In this document: piece by piece, positions 19,145 through 28,493 of the stretch
How positions within the stretch are numbered: the first letter of the stretch is position 1
How the letters are laid out: each line of letters begins with the position of its first letter
From: UBA6168 sp965222975
GTDB lineage: Bacteria > Bacteroidota > Bacteroidia > Chitinophagales > Saprospiraceae
Length of the DNA stretch: 64,000 bases
Reading direction: 5' to 3'
Assembly (NCBI GenBank): GCA_965222975.1
Contig: CBDCVJ010000078.1
Coordinates: 1 to 64,000, forward strand
Translations under genes and position numbers: made by a program
Notes under the pieces: generated by a model
What the model was told of the DNA's origin: nothing
Seen by the model: only the letters and a program-made list of their open reading frames with translations
Databases searched by the model: none

Positions 19145-20933
19145 TCAATTTGAAAGGCTGGTACGCTTCGCCCGAAAACTGTACACCGAGATGCCCTGCA
19201 AACTCCAGCATGTTCAGCCGGATGCCGTGTACCATTACCGCCATGAGTGCAAGGACGACGTTCAGCCCGTGCCCCAGCAGCAAGGCCACCGCCGCCATGA
19301 GGAGTTCCAAAAAAGACAGGTCCACTCCCTGTGGCAAAATCATATTGTTGAAACTGGAAGCCACCGTCGCCGTGGCCATGCCAACAGCAAACAACCGGAC
19401 ATACGATACGATATCCGAGAAGCCGTTGATGAGGCTCAGGGGCAAATTGGCCACGGAAGTCAGCATACTGCTCACGAAGTTTTTGCCTTCTTTTGAAAAT
19501 AAAGTCACCAGTGCAAACCCTGCTAAAAAAAGCCAGTTGTTCCATTCGGGCAAGGCTTTTCCTAAAACTAATTTTTCGGCGACAAAAAATAGTCCCCAGA
19601 CAAAAGCAATCCAGCCTATTTCGCTGTGCGCCTTTATCGAATTAATAAATTGAAATATTCGGATGCTGTGCGCAATCGTCAAATGAATCGCCCCAATCAA
19701 GAACGACAGGTGCATCATAAAAGAAATATTGTCCACTCCAAAACTGGCAATTTCCGGTATGATCAGATTTTTGAAAAATGGAAGGGCCGCAATTTCTTCC
19801 GAACCAAAATAAGTACCGCTCAAAATACCCCATATAATCGTTGCCCCACTGAGCACATATATCAGCAGCCGAACCTGTGCCGACATTTTTTTTCTGAATA
19901 AAAATGCAGTCAATAAAAATATGACACCATACCCCGCATCGCCGACCAGCATGGCAAAAAACAATGCAAAGGCCACTAAAAAATAAATGGAAACATCCAC
20001 TTCTTTATAGCCCGGTACAATGTCAATGAATTTCAAGACCGGGTTGATGATGCTTATCCATTTTGGGTTTTTAATATAGACTGGGACTTCCTCTGGATTT
20101 TCGGGTTCTTTAATTTGATAGCCCCAATTTTTTTCATCCGCTTTATTTTTAAAAACATCAACAGCAGGATGCGGAATAAATCCCCGCAAATATTTAATGC
20201 TACCTTCAATATCCCCCATTCCTCCCAGTGCCCTCCGGGTATTCAATCGGTCTTGCAAATAATTTTGGTAATCATGCAGAAGTGAAATATTTTCTGCTTG
20301 ATCGGCAAGGTAAAATTCCACTTGCTCCAATTGTCGTTTTTTTCTAATTATTTGTTTCTTTATTTCAACAAACGGTAAAGTGGGCGGTGGCTCTTCTTTA
20401 AAATTTAATTTCTCGGAAGCGGAACGGGAAAATAAAGCGACGGGTGTATTTCCTTTTTTTTCGGGAAATATTTCGATGTATTTATTTTTTGGCAGTGCAT
20501 TTAAATCTGTTTTTTTCTCTAAATATAAGCGGATATAAATTCCTTTTTTTTCTAAGTATTTAAAATCCTTTAGGTCAATTTTTTCGCCCCACGTCTCATA
20601 CCATTTTAATTGCTCATTTAAATTAGCAAGTGTATTTTGACCCCGTTTTCTAAATTCGCCTGAAATTAATATTCTATCAATAATCCGTTTCGGGTCAACG
20701 GAATTATATTTTTTTCTTTTTTCACTTCCATTATTTTTTTGAGTGTAATTTTCAAGGATGGAAATGGCCGTCTCAGCACGTACGACTTTTTCCGCAATTC
20801 GCTCTATTTTTTCTCCGGTTGGTGGATTGATTTCTCGTATTTCCACCACGCCCAATCCGCCCAATTCCTGCACAGTTTCTTCCATCTGGCTGGACAAAGT
20901 AAAAAGCAATATTTCTTTCATCCTGACAATCAT
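19116..20933 (-). CDS. ntpI: A/V-type ATPase subunit I (a-type)
   Basis: A 605-residue stator subunit. The N-terminal half (to about 335) is soluble and coiled-coil rich; the C-terminal half holds about seven to eight membrane helices that form the ion half-channels against the K ring (VAFALFFAMLVGDAGYG, SYVRLFAVGMATATVA, HGLNVVLALMAVMVHGIRLNMLEF). The conserved Arg in SYVRLFAVG is expected to interact with the ring carboxylate. The ATG overlaps the stop of the D gene by 4 bases, consistent with coupled translation. Confidence 0.95.
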   Translation of the reverse strand: MIVRMKEILLFTLSSQMEETVQELGGLGVVEIREINPPTGEKIERIAEKVVRAETAISILENYTQKNNGSEKRKKYNSVDPKRIIDRILISGEFRKRGQNTLANLNEQLKWYETWGEKIDLKDFKYLEKKGIYIRLYLEKKTDLNALPKNKYIEIFPEKKGNTPVALFSRSASEKLNFKEEPPPTLPFVEIKKQIIRKKRQLEQVEFYLADQAENISLLHDYQNYLQDRLNTRRALGGMGDIEGSIKYLRGFIPHPAVDVFKNKADEKNWGYQIKEPENPEEVPVYIKNPKWISIINPVLKFIDIVPGYKEVDVSIYFLVAFALFFAMLVGDAGYGVIFLLTAFLFRKKMSAQVRLLIYVLSGATIIWGILSGTYFGSEEIAALPFFKNLIIPEIASFGVDNISFMMHLSFLIGAIHLTIAHSIRIFQFINSIKAHSEIGWIAFVWGLFFVAEKLVLGKALPEWNNWLFLAGFALVTLFSKEGKNFVSSMLTSVANLPLSLINGFSDIVSYVRLFAVGMATATVASSFNNMILPQGVDLSFLELLMAAVALLLGHGLNVVLALMAVMVHGIRLNMLEFAGHLGVQFSGEAYQPFKLNGDQKEAGS

Positions 20934-21541
20934 GCGGTCGCCATTTTTTCCAGTTTTTTCTTTTTCACCAATTTGGCGCAGCCAATGGCCAGCCGTTCGA
21001 CGTCACCCAAATAAATTTCGATTTTCCGGATGGTCTCCATCGTCTCCGGGATGAACACTTCCTTGAGGGCATTTTTCATGCGTCGGGCCTCGGCCAGTTC
21101 TTCTTGCAGGAGTTTCAGTTTCTTTTGCTCAATGGCCAAAATGGTTTGCTTGGTCTTTTGGTCAACCACCGTTTCAATAGCGGAATCCACCCACAAAGGG
21201 GTCGTGAAATAATCCAATTCGGCCTTTGCAAAATGGATGTCGATATATGATTCTACTGTTAGTCCGGCTATTTCCTGCTGCTCAGTAATCACTCTTTCTA
21301 CTTTTACCATATCATCCAAATCAACATCTTCCTCGGCCATTACGGCCACCCAGCTTTTTATTTGTTCGTTGGTATTTTTAATGTCTTTTTTTAAAACCTC
21401 AATTCCATCTTCAATACTCTGCACCAAGCCCTTCAATTGCTGTTCTTTCATTTCAAAAACCGGCAGTGCATCCCGATACTCACCCAGCTCGATTTTCAGA
21501 GCGGCGAGGGTATTTTTGTTCATTAAAATTTTATCGGCCAT
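20930..21541 (-). CDS. ntpD: A/V-type ATPase subunit D (central stalk)
   Basis: A 203-residue, almost wholly helical protein with long N- and C-terminal helices that form the rotor shaft (LMNKNTLAALKIELGEYRDALP; RRMKNALKEVFIPETMETIRKI). The start at 21541 (MADKILMNKN) is preferred over an upstream in-frame Met at 21610, which would add a Phe/Tyr-rich leader unlike the family. It links the A/B catalytic head to the K ring. It overlaps the I gene by 4 bases. Confidence 0.93.
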   Translation of the reverse strand: MADKILMNKNTLAALKIELGEYRDALPVFEMKEQQLKGLVQSIEDGIEVLKKDIKNTNEQIKSWVAVMAEEDVDLDDMVKVERVITEQQEIAGLTVESYIDIHFAKAELDYFTTPLWVDSAIETVVDQKTKQTILAIEQKKLKLLQEELAEARRMKNALKEVFIPETMETIRKIEIYLGDVERLAIGCAKLVKKKKLEKMATA

Positions 21542-21631
21542 GCGTTTTGAATAAAAATTAAAATAAAAATAAAAATTAAAACAACCTGCTGCCTCCAGAC
21601 AGGAAATCAAAATTGAAATGAAAAATTTAAT

Positions 21632-22240
21632 TTAATCTTTTACTGTCATTTTGGTGAATTTTGCAAATCCTTTTTCGGCATCAAAACTCCACCAGCGCAA
21701 CAATATCAACAATTTTATTTTATAAGCAAATACCGCCTCTAAATCGGAAAAATGCCCTGCGGAAAAATCCTCTAATTTCTGCCATTGGTATTTCATGATT
21801 TGAATTTCTTTTTCCAATGGCGTGCCGTCCGCAATTATTTTTTCGAGGTTATTTTTTGCGGTCTTTTTTTTACTTCCATTTTTCGAGGTTCGCCGTGCTA
21901 TGAGTTCTTTTTTTAATTCAAAATTGAATTTTGAAAAATTGGAAAGCACATTGCTTTTATTTTTTTGAAAAATTTCTTCATGGATATTTTTCAGATTTAT
22001 TTTTTGAAAAATATTAAATAAAGAAGTGGGTAAAAAATTTTGCACTTCTCTGTCCAATATTTCCGCAGCACTCAATTGTTCCGCTGCGCTCCCCGCATAT
22101 TTTTCTAAAAGGCCAAGCACCTTTTGTTTTGCCTCGGCCGAATTTTGAAAAGACAAATTTGGCAAACTGCTCATTAAATATTCATAAGTACCCCAATCAA
22201 TGTTTTTTTCAATTTTATTTTTCCGGTTCTTTTTCCCCAC
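21632..22240 (-). CDS. DUF2764-like V-ATPase operon protein
   Basis: A 202-residue soluble protein. The start YEYLMSSLPNLSF and the C-terminal AYKIKLLILLRWWSFDAEKG resemble DUF2764, a family found in the seven-gene V-type ATPase operons of chlamydiae, spirochaetes and Bacteroidota. That family is thought to replace the missing stalk subunit C, though this is not proven. The N-terminal 15 residues are Lys-rich. It overlaps the end of the E gene by 26 bases and lies between E and D. Assignment rests on motif memory and position. Confidence 0.72.
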   Translation of the reverse strand: MGKKNRKNKIEKNIDWGTYEYLMSSLPNLSFQNSAEAKQKVLGLLEKYAGSAAEQLSAAEILDREVQNFLPTSLFNIFQKINLKNIHEEIFQKNKSNVLSNFSKFNFELKKELIARRTSKNGSKKKTAKNNLEKIIADGTPLEKEIQIMKYQWQKLEDFSAGHFSDLEAVFAYKIKLLILLRWWSFDAEKGFAKFTKMTVKD

Positions 22241-22828
22241 TAAGGATGTCTATCCAATTTTTATTCAGGTGTTTTTTGAGTCCCTCGGCCACTTCTTCTG
22301 GCGAAACCGTATAGCTCCATCCTTCACTTTTCTTGGTGATGGTAAAACCATTTAAAACGGAATTGCTCTCAACAATGGAAGCTGTCTTTCCCGAAGATTT
22401 TAAACGGTCATGAATATAGTCGGCCAATTCTTTGGCATTTTCTGGGGAGAGTTTTAATTCCACATCTCCCCCAATATTTTCGATTATTTTGACGATGGCA
22501 TTTTTCATTAAATCCGGGGTAAATTCTTTGCGGGTTTCCGCTTCGAGTACAGACTGAAAAATATAGAGTAGTTCGTTCCGTACCGAAATGCTATAATCCC
22601 GGCCCGCCTGCCGAAGGGCAGCTTCCCCTTTGTTCCGAGTATGGCCTGCTGCCTCCCGCTCGGCCTCCGCCAGCAGTTGTTCCCGTTTTTTTCCTCAGCC
22701 CCATTTGCACTATTTGCTCGGCTTGCTCGTTTGGCATCGGCCAATATTTTTTCAGCCTCCTTTTCAGCGGCTTCAATGGCCTCTGTTTTCAGCGATTTTA
22801 TCAACTGGTCTAAGCTCTTTTCACTCAT
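22215..22828 (-). CDS. ntpE: A/V-type ATPase subunit E (two frameshifts)
   Basis: About 203 residues once two single-base extras are removed, one near 22723-22724 and one in the T7 run at 22686-22692. Frame 1 gives MSEKSLDQLIKSLKTEAIEA and EAEKILADAKR; frame 2 gives QAEQIVQMGLRKK; frame 3 gives REQLLAEAEREA and continues through RNELLYIFQSV and KNAIVKIIENIGG to the stop at 22215. This is the peripheral stalk subunit: a long N-terminal Ala/Glu/Lys helix plus a C-terminal globular domain. Because A, B, D, I and K are intact, loss of a stalk protein would be surprising, so sequencing error is plausible. It overlaps the end of B by 8 bases. Confidence 0.8.
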
Positions 22829-24152
22829 GGGTGCCGTCTTTTAATATTTTAAATTGACCTTTTTCCGGCCAATATTCTTCAATTAATCTAGAGGATAATC
22901 CGACCTCCTCCTTTTTAAAATGTTTGGCCAAAACCTCCCAGCACAGGTCAAGCGCATCCTCCAATTGCAGGAAACGGAAGGGGTCCATAAGTTCCCGCTG
23001 AAAAGTCTTACGGTAGTCCAGCAATCTTAGGGAGTAGTCGTCTTTGACCGAGCCGAACTTCTGCGCCTTCACCCGTTCTTCCGCTTCGGAAAGCAAGCGG
23101 GCCATGGCGTTCATGATGCTACGGTGGTCAGAGCGGGTCTTGTTGTTCACCTGTTGCTTGAGGCGGCTCAGCGAGCCGAACATTTCGAGGTAGCCGTCTT
23201 TCATGTAAAACTGGCCTTCGGTGATGTAGCCCGTGTTGTCCGGCACGGGGTGGGTCACGTCATCCATGGTCGTCACACCGAGGATGGTCACGCTGCCTGC
23301 CCCTTCGATGTCAGCGGCTTTTTCGTAGCGGGAAGCAAGCTGGGAGTACAGGTCTCCTGGATAGCCTTGGTTGGCGGGAATTTGGTCTTGTGCATTGGCG
23401 ATTTGCCGGAGATAGTCTGACCACTGCGTCATGTCCGAAAGCAGAACAAAGACGTTCTTTCCTTGCATGGCAAATTTCTCCCCGACGGCCAGCGCCAAGT
23501 CCGGTACCAGCAGCCCCTCCACGATGGAATCCCGGTGAGTGTGCACGAACATAATGGTCTTGCTCATGCTCCCCGCTGCCTCTACCCGCTGCCGGAAATA
23601 ATGGAACTCATCGTATTTCAGACCGACCCCACCGATAATGATGACGTCGGCGTCTGTCTGTGTGGCAATGTTGGCCAGTAGGCGGTTGTATGGTTCACCC
23701 GCTTTGGCGAAAATGGGTATCTTTTGAGAACGCACCAATGTGTTGAACACGTCAATCATGGGGACGCCTGTGCGAATCATCTCCTTGGGGATGAGCCTTT
23801 TCACCGGGTTGATGGAAGGGCCCGCCACCCGAATCATATCCGCCATCAATTCAGGCCCGCCATCAATGGGCCCGCCACTGCCGGAGTACACCCGGCCCAA
23901 CATTTCTTCCGAAAAACCGACTTGGATGGGCCTGCCGAGAAAACGGACCTTGCAATCGGTGGAGACCCCGAAGCCACCACTGAAAAGTTGGAGGGTCACT
24001 TCGTCTCCGTCGAGGGCGATGACCTGCGCCAGCGCCTTTTCCCCATTGGGGTAAATGACCTCGGCCAGTTCCTTGTTGTGGACGCCCTCGGCCCTAATGC
24101 TGAGGATGGCCCGCCCGATGCTGTCTATGTTTTCATACGTTTTCCTGAGCAT
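22821..24152 (-). CDS. ntpB: A/V-type ATPase subunit B
   Basis: A 443-residue non-catalytic subunit that alternates with A in the hexameric head. Diagnostic segments are GRVYSGSGGPIDGGP, MIRTGVPMIDVFNTLVRSQKIPIF, LSDMTQWSDYLRQIANAQDQIP and the absence of a classical P-loop. It overlaps the end of A by 20 bases. Confidence 0.97.
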   Translation of the reverse strand: MLRKTYENIDSIGRAILSIRAEGVHNKELAEVIYPNGEKALAQVIALDGDEVTLQLFSGGFGVSTDCKVRFLGRPIQVGFSEEMLGRVYSGSGGPIDGGPELMADMIRVAGPSINPVKRLIPKEMIRTGVPMIDVFNTLVRSQKIPIFAKAGEPYNRLLANIATQTDADVIIIGGVGLKYDEFHYFRQRVEAAGSMSKTIMFVHTHRDSIVEGLLVPDLALAVGEKFAMQGKNVFVLLSDMTQWSDYLRQIANAQDQIPANQGYPGDLYSQLASRYEKAADIEGAGSVTILGVTTMDDVTHPVPDNTGYITEGQFYMKDGYLEMFGSLSRLKQQVNNKTRSDHRSIMNAMARLLSEAEERVKAQKFGSVKDDYSLRLLDYRKTFQRELMDPFRFLQLEDALDLCWEVLAKHFKKEEVGLSSRLIEEYWPEKGQFKILKDGTHE

Positions 24153-25878
24153 GGGTTCCTTGCTTGATTAAGTTCAATATCTGGTGTTTTTGTTTTTCAA
24201 AACCTTCCTCGTCCAGCCGCATGGTGTTCCAGTCGATAAAGGCCTGCCGCAGGAAGTTGAAATGCGACCGGATTTCGTCCTTGCTGTGGATGGCAACAGG
24301 GGATTCCACGATTTTCCAAACCATGTCGAACATCATCCGCAACCGCTCCGGGTTCGTCACGCCGTCCACTTCGTGGAAACTATTTTGCTGGAGGAAAACG
24401 GCGTCCACCAGTTCCGACTTTTGGAAATGAATGTAGGTCTCATCTGTAATCCCTTTTTCCCCCATCAAAATGATGTTGGAAGCGATGGTCTTGCCTTCCC
24501 TGAGCAATGCTTTCAGTGATAGCACTTCTTCTTGGGTCAACAAGGAGGGATAACTTGAATTACTGTCGAGGCGGTCGATGGCCGGGTATTTACGGGCATC
24601 CGAAAGCGCTCGGGATAAACCCCAAAACGACCCCGTACTCAGCAGGGTAGCTTGGGTCACAGGCTCATCAAAGTTGCCGCCTGCCGGCGAAACGGTGCCG
24701 ATGATGCTCAGCGAGCCTGATTTACCATCGGGCAAAATCTCTACGCCCGCCCGGTCATAAAATGCGGAAATGAGGGTAGAAATGTACATCGGAAATGCCT
24801 CTGGACCGGGGATTTCTTCCTTCCGTCCAGAAGTTTCCCGGAGTGCCTGTGCCCAGCGGGAAGTCGAGTCGGCCAGCATGAGTACATTCAGCCCCTGTTT
24901 GCGGTAGTACTCGCCCACAGTGGTAGCAATGTAAACAGAAGCTTCCCGTGCCGCCACGGGCATGGAGGAGGTATTGCCCACGATGTAGGTGCGATCCATC
25001 AGCGATTTGCCTGTACGGGGGTCTTCCAGTTCGGGGAAATCCTTGAACACTTCCACGGCTTCGCCCGCCCGTTCACCGCAGGCCGCCACGATGACCACGT
25101 CCGCTTCGGAGTGTTTGGCCAAACTGTGTTGAAGCACCGTTTTCCCGGCACCGAACGGGCCGGGATTGCAGGCCGTTCCGCCAAAGGCAATGGGAAAAAG
25201 TGAATCGAGGATGCGGATGCCCGTGGGCATGGGCTTGGTAGGCACGGAACGCTCGTGGAAAGGCATGGGCGTTTTCACGGACCATTCGAAGGCCATTTTC
25301 AGGGGAATGGTTTGGCCTCTGTCATCACGGACAGTGGCAATTTCATCGGCAACAGTATAGTCTCCCTTGTCAGCGATGTCTTCTACGGTGTAATTGCCCC
25401 GCATGGAAAAAGGTACAAAGATTTTGTGCTGAAAAATTTTTTCCGGTACATGGCCGAGGATAGAGCCGCTGCTTACTAAATCACCTTTTTTCACCTGTGG
25501 GGTGAAATGCCATTTCACTTTTTCGTCGAGCGGAGCGACTTCCAGCCCTCTTTCGAGGAAGGGTTCAATTTTGCCCAGTTCATAAAGTGGGTTTTGCAGG
25601 CCGTCCGTCACCGAACCGAGGATGCCGGGACCGAGTGTTACCGTCAGGGGCAGGCCAGTGAATTCGACCGGGTCGCCCACTTTCACCCAACTGGTATCTT
25701 CAAAAACTTGGAGGTAAATGGTACCTCCTGGCTTCACGTCAATTACTTCTGCTTTCAGCCGTTTGCCGTCTTCGATGTTGATGTAGGCAACTTCTCCGTT
25801 CATCACCGGCCCTTCAATCCCCCCGACTCCCACAAGTGACTCATTGACGCTTGCCACTTTGCCTTTTGATTTTTTCAT
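24133..25878 (-). CDS. ntpA: A/V-type ATPase catalytic subunit A
   Basis: A 581-residue catalytic subunit. The Walker A loop GPFGAGKTVLQ, the A-specific non-homologous region (GSILGHVPE), LMADSTSRWAQALRE and the arm near GRKEEIPGPEAFP are all present. It hydrolyses or makes ATP coupled to rotation. It is the first ATPase gene of the operon, 18 bases after a Usp-TPR gene. The gene order A-B-E-DUF2764-D-I-K differs from the E-first order of chlamydial operons. Confidence 0.97.
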   Translation of the reverse strand: MKKSKGKVASVNESLVGVGGIEGPVMNGEVAYINIEDGKRLKAEVIDVKPGGTIYLQVFEDTSWVKVGDPVEFTGLPLTVTLGPGILGSVTDGLQNPLYELGKIEPFLERGLEVAPLDEKVKWHFTPQVKKGDLVSSGSILGHVPEKIFQHKIFVPFSMRGNYTVEDIADKGDYTVADEIATVRDDRGQTIPLKMAFEWSVKTPMPFHERSVPTKPMPTGIRILDSLFPIAFGGTACNPGPFGAGKTVLQHSLAKHSEADVVIVAACGERAGEAVEVFKDFPELEDPRTGKSLMDRTYIVGNTSSMPVAAREASVYIATTVGEYYRKQGLNVLMLADSTSRWAQALRETSGRKEEIPGPEAFPMYISTLISAFYDRAGVEILPDGKSGSLSIIGTVSPAGGNFDEPVTQATLLSTGSFWGLSRALSDARKYPAIDRLDSNSSYPSLLTQEEVLSLKALLREGKTIASNIILMGEKGITDETYIHFQKSELVDAVFLQQNSFHEVDGVTNPERLRMMFDMVWKIVESPVAIHSKDEIRSHFNFLRQAFIDWNTMRLDEEGFEKQKHQILNLIKQGTHAQENV

Positions 25879-25896
25879 TTTGCTCCAAAATGTTAT

Positions 25897-27039
25897 TTAG
25901 CGGCTTCTCAATTGTCGTGCTTCCTGTTCAATTTTCCGGTCCCATATCCGGTCCAGAATTTCCATTCCGCTGTTCCTGTAGATTTTGACTTTATCTGGTT
26001 GGTTCATTTTTTCGTACACCTTGGCGATGCCATAATGGGAAGGCACGTGCATGTTGTTGATGCTCAGGCAGAGCTTAAACTGCTCGATGGATTCCTCGAA
26101 AAAGCCATCTTCCATAAGCTGCGTGGCGATGTTGTAGTGGCTCTCAATGTCCTGGATATTGGTTTGCAGTTGCAAGGAGATAATATCCTCCGATTTCAGC
26201 GTCAGGAAGGAGCACGGCACTTCCCGTATCACTTTTTCGGTCACACTGCCGATGACCAAGCGGTTCAGGCCTGTCTTGCCCGAAGTACCCATGACCAATA
26301 GGTCAATCATTTTTTCGGAAACGGCACTGAGGATTTCTTCGGCGGGTTTTCCTTTCCGGGTCTCTTTTTTCCACTTCAGCCCCACAAGGTTGAATTCATC
26401 CAGGAACTTTTCAAAGTTGTCTTTGTGCCCTGCACATCTGCTGTCATTCTCTATTGCCCGGTCACCTTCCGAAGTGAACAAAAGGGAGCCTTGCAGTTCA
26501 CAAACACTGAGAATGGTCAGTTCGGCCTTGAATCTATGGGCCATGGTGATAGCATTTTTCAATGCCCGTTTTGAGGTAACTGAAAAATCGACTGGACAGA
26601 GGATGTGCTGTACGTTGAGTGCCACGCCTTCTTTCACCACAAATACAGGCTTTTCACTTTTTTGGATGATTCTTTCGGTAGTAGTGCCCAAAAGGAACTT
26701 TTCCCCTTTCTGTGTTTCGCCGGAACCGGTCAAAATCAAGCTGGCGTTCACATCCACCGCTGCCTCAACGATTGCACGGTGTGGAGATCCGAAAGCAAGC
26801 ATTGGTTCTCCGGTTTTCACACCTTCGCTTTTTAGCCTCTCGGCTGTTTCTTGTAGTTTTTGGGCGGCGGTCTCGTTCAGCAGGGATTTCACTTTTTCGT
26901 TCTCCAGGTCATCGGGAAGGACATGGATGGGAACGACTTCGGCATGGAATATCTTGGCAAACTCTGTCGCAGTTGCCACGACATTTTCCGAGGATGGGCT
27001 GAAATCATGGGCCAGTAAAATCTTTTCGATGAGTTTCAT
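25897..27039 (-). CDS. Usp-Usp-TPR protein heading the A/V-ATPase operon
   Basis: A 380-residue cytoplasmic protein with two UspA domains (MKLIEKILLAHDFSPSSEN; about 145, HILCPVDFSVTSKRALKNA) and a C-terminal TPR-like segment from about 310 (ESHYNIATQLMEDGFFEESIEQF, HVPSHYGIAKVYEKM). The second UspA keeps the nucleotide loop GTSGKTGLNRLVIGSVTEKV; the first has GSGETQKGEKFLLGTTTERI. It ends 18 bases before subunit A, so it is very likely co-transcribed. A TPR tail suggests protein-protein contact, possibly with the ATPase; that is inference. Confidence 0.88.
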   Translation of the reverse strand: MKLIEKILLAHDFSPSSENVVATATEFAKIFHAEVVPIHVLPDDLENEKVKSLLNETAAQKLQETAERLKSEGVKTGEPMLAFGSPHRAIVEAAVDVNASLILTGSGETQKGEKFLLGTTTERIIQKSEKPVFVVKEGVALNVQHILCPVDFSVTSKRALKNAITMAHRFKAELTILSVCELQGSLLFTSEGDRAIENDSRCAGHKDNFEKFLDEFNLVGLKWKKETRKGKPAEEILSAVSEKMIDLLVMGTSGKTGLNRLVIGSVTEKVIREVPCSFLTLKSEDIISLQLQTNIQDIESHYNIATQLMEDGFFEESIEQFKLCLSINNMHVPSHYGIAKVYEKMNQPDKVKIYRNSGMEILDRIWDRKIEQEARQLRSR

Positions 27040-27489
27040 ATCGTTATTTTTAAGTGAAAGTCATTTCTTACCACGTCACCAATGGTATTTGCACTCGATT
27101 TTATTTTCACAATCCTAAATAATTTTCAACATTTGCCATTGATTATACGGCAAATCTATCTTTTAAATCTTTAGAAAAACTTAAGCAATTAGGCTAAAAA
27201 AAGATTCTTTTTCGAGGAAAGGAAACAATCATTTTCTGACCTTATTTTTGGGCTGCACTTTGCATTCAGATTGTTTGCAGAAATATGCTTTAAGGTTGTC
27301 GAAATATTCCTAAAAATTTTCTTTTGAAAATCCCCTTTCTGATTTCTAAAGATTTTCTAAAGATTTTATTCTGATGTTTGCACAGAAGCGGAGGTAGGCT
27401 TTTAAGAAGCAGAAAGTGGCAAGGTCGAATCATTGGTACTGAAATCTCGGCCCAATTAAAGGATTTACTCACATTAAATTATATGGACA
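27040..27489. promoter_or_regulatory. Divergent 450-bp control region between two Usp genes
   Basis: No gene is supported here. It should hold the promoters of the A/V-ATPase operon and of the Usp gene at 27490. An 11-nt tandem repeat (CTAAAGATTTT twice) lies at about 27345-27367 and an inverted copy (AAATCTTTAG) near 27165. The same CTAAAGA word occurs upstream of the P-type ATPase near 11675, suggesting shared control. Confidence 0.45.
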
Positions 27490-28284
27490 ATGAATCGGAT
27501 TCTCGTTCCTGTTGATTTTTCGGACACTTCCCTAAACGCCCTCACCTATGCCACCAAGTTGTTCGGAGGCATTGCATTGGAGGTTACAATTTTACACACT
27601 TATGAAGTGAGTTCAAGTGCTTTCCGCATGAAATCTATGGACAGCATATTGGAGGGCGATGCCCAAAAAGAAATGGATGCTTTGCTGAAAAAAATGCGGG
27701 AAGACCACCCGGATATTTCGGTGCAATCCAAAATATTGAAAAGCGATGCCGTTTCTGCCATTACTTCCCTGGGCAACAGCGGCACTTATGACTTCATTGT
27801 CATGGGTACCAAAGGGGCGAGCGGGCTGAAGGAGGTCTTCATTGGCAGCGTGGCCGGAGGGGTGATTTCCAAAACCAAAGCACCGGTATTGGTGGTTCCC
27901 GGCAATTTCGAATATCGTCCCTTGCAGGAAATTGCCTTTGCCATCAGCGGCGCTATCTTCTCCAACGACAACGTTGTGGAACCCTTGCGGAAGCTGGCAA
28001 TGCTGCATTCCTGCAAAGTCAACGTCCTGCACGTTTCCGAGGGGAAAAAACTGGACGTGGAAAAAGCCCTGGGCACCATTGACGACTTAGACCCTTCGGT
28101 GACTTATGCTTTCGGTGCTGGCAAAGTCAATGAGCAACTGAACGAATACTTGAAGAAAGAAGTCCCTGGGCTATTGTGTCTTGTTCGGGGCAAGAAAGGA
28201 TTTTTCAGCCGGATATTTGGCGAGAGTGTCACTTTGAAACAGACATTTAATAGCTCCGTCCCTTTGCTGATCCTGCATGATTAA
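27490..28284 (+). CDS. Universal stress protein, two UspA domains
   Basis: A 264-residue protein starting MNRILVPVDFSDTSLNALTYA. The first UspA domain has the ATP loop GTKGASGLKEVFIGSVAGGV; the second is degenerate. It closely resembles the Usp gene at 14552 in layout and in the C-terminal segment (LLCLVRGKKGFFSRIFGESVT against LLCMVRREKGFFESIFKKSIT), so the two are probably paralogues. It is divergent from the A/V-ATPase operon. Confidence 0.92.
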   Translation: MNRILVPVDFSDTSLNALTYATKLFGGIALEVTILHTYEVSSSAFRMKSMDSILEGDAQKEMDALLKKMREDHPDISVQSKILKSDAVSAITSLGNSGTYDFIVMGTKGASGLKEVFIGSVAGGVISKTKAPVLVVPGNFEYRPLQEIAFAISGAIFSNDNVVEPLRKLAMLHSCKVNVLHVSEGKKLDVEKALGTIDDLDPSVTYAFGAGKVNEQLNEYLKKEVPGLLCLVRGKKGFFSRIFGESVTLKQTFNSSVPLLILHD

Positions 28285-28317
28285 TCGGGAAAGCCTAATT
28301 CAGGTTAAACAGTAATT

Positions 28318-28493
28318 ATGAAACCATTCAAAAGAATATTGGTGGTACTTGATTTGTCCGCTATGGATGACACATTGATTAGCTATTCGTTCTGGTTTGG
28401 AGGTCAACCGGAGCCGAAAAAATACACTTCATTTATTGTGCTCGTGAGCTAAGTCCGGCCAACCAATTTTGCTCTTTTTCCTATATTTTTTAA
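28318..28493 (+). pseudogene. Truncated universal stress protein remnant
   Basis: The ATG at 28318 starts MKPFKRILVVLDLSAMDDTLISY, a typical UspA N-terminus, and that frame stops at 28452. Restoring one base in the A6 run near 28416-28421 continues the match in the next frame (KKIHFIYCARELSPANQF), but a stop follows at 28491-28493. Only about 58 of the expected 140 or more residues remain, so this is a decayed copy downstream of the intact Usp gene. Confidence 0.7.

Noticed and set aside
19072..19653. 193-codon plus-strand open frame
   Set aside because: Antisense to V-ATPase I and K; the opposite strand encodes well-known subunits.
26147..27118. 323-codon plus-strand open frame
   Set aside because: It is antisense to the Usp-Usp-TPR gene, Ser/Phe-rich as expected for a shadow, and has no domain.
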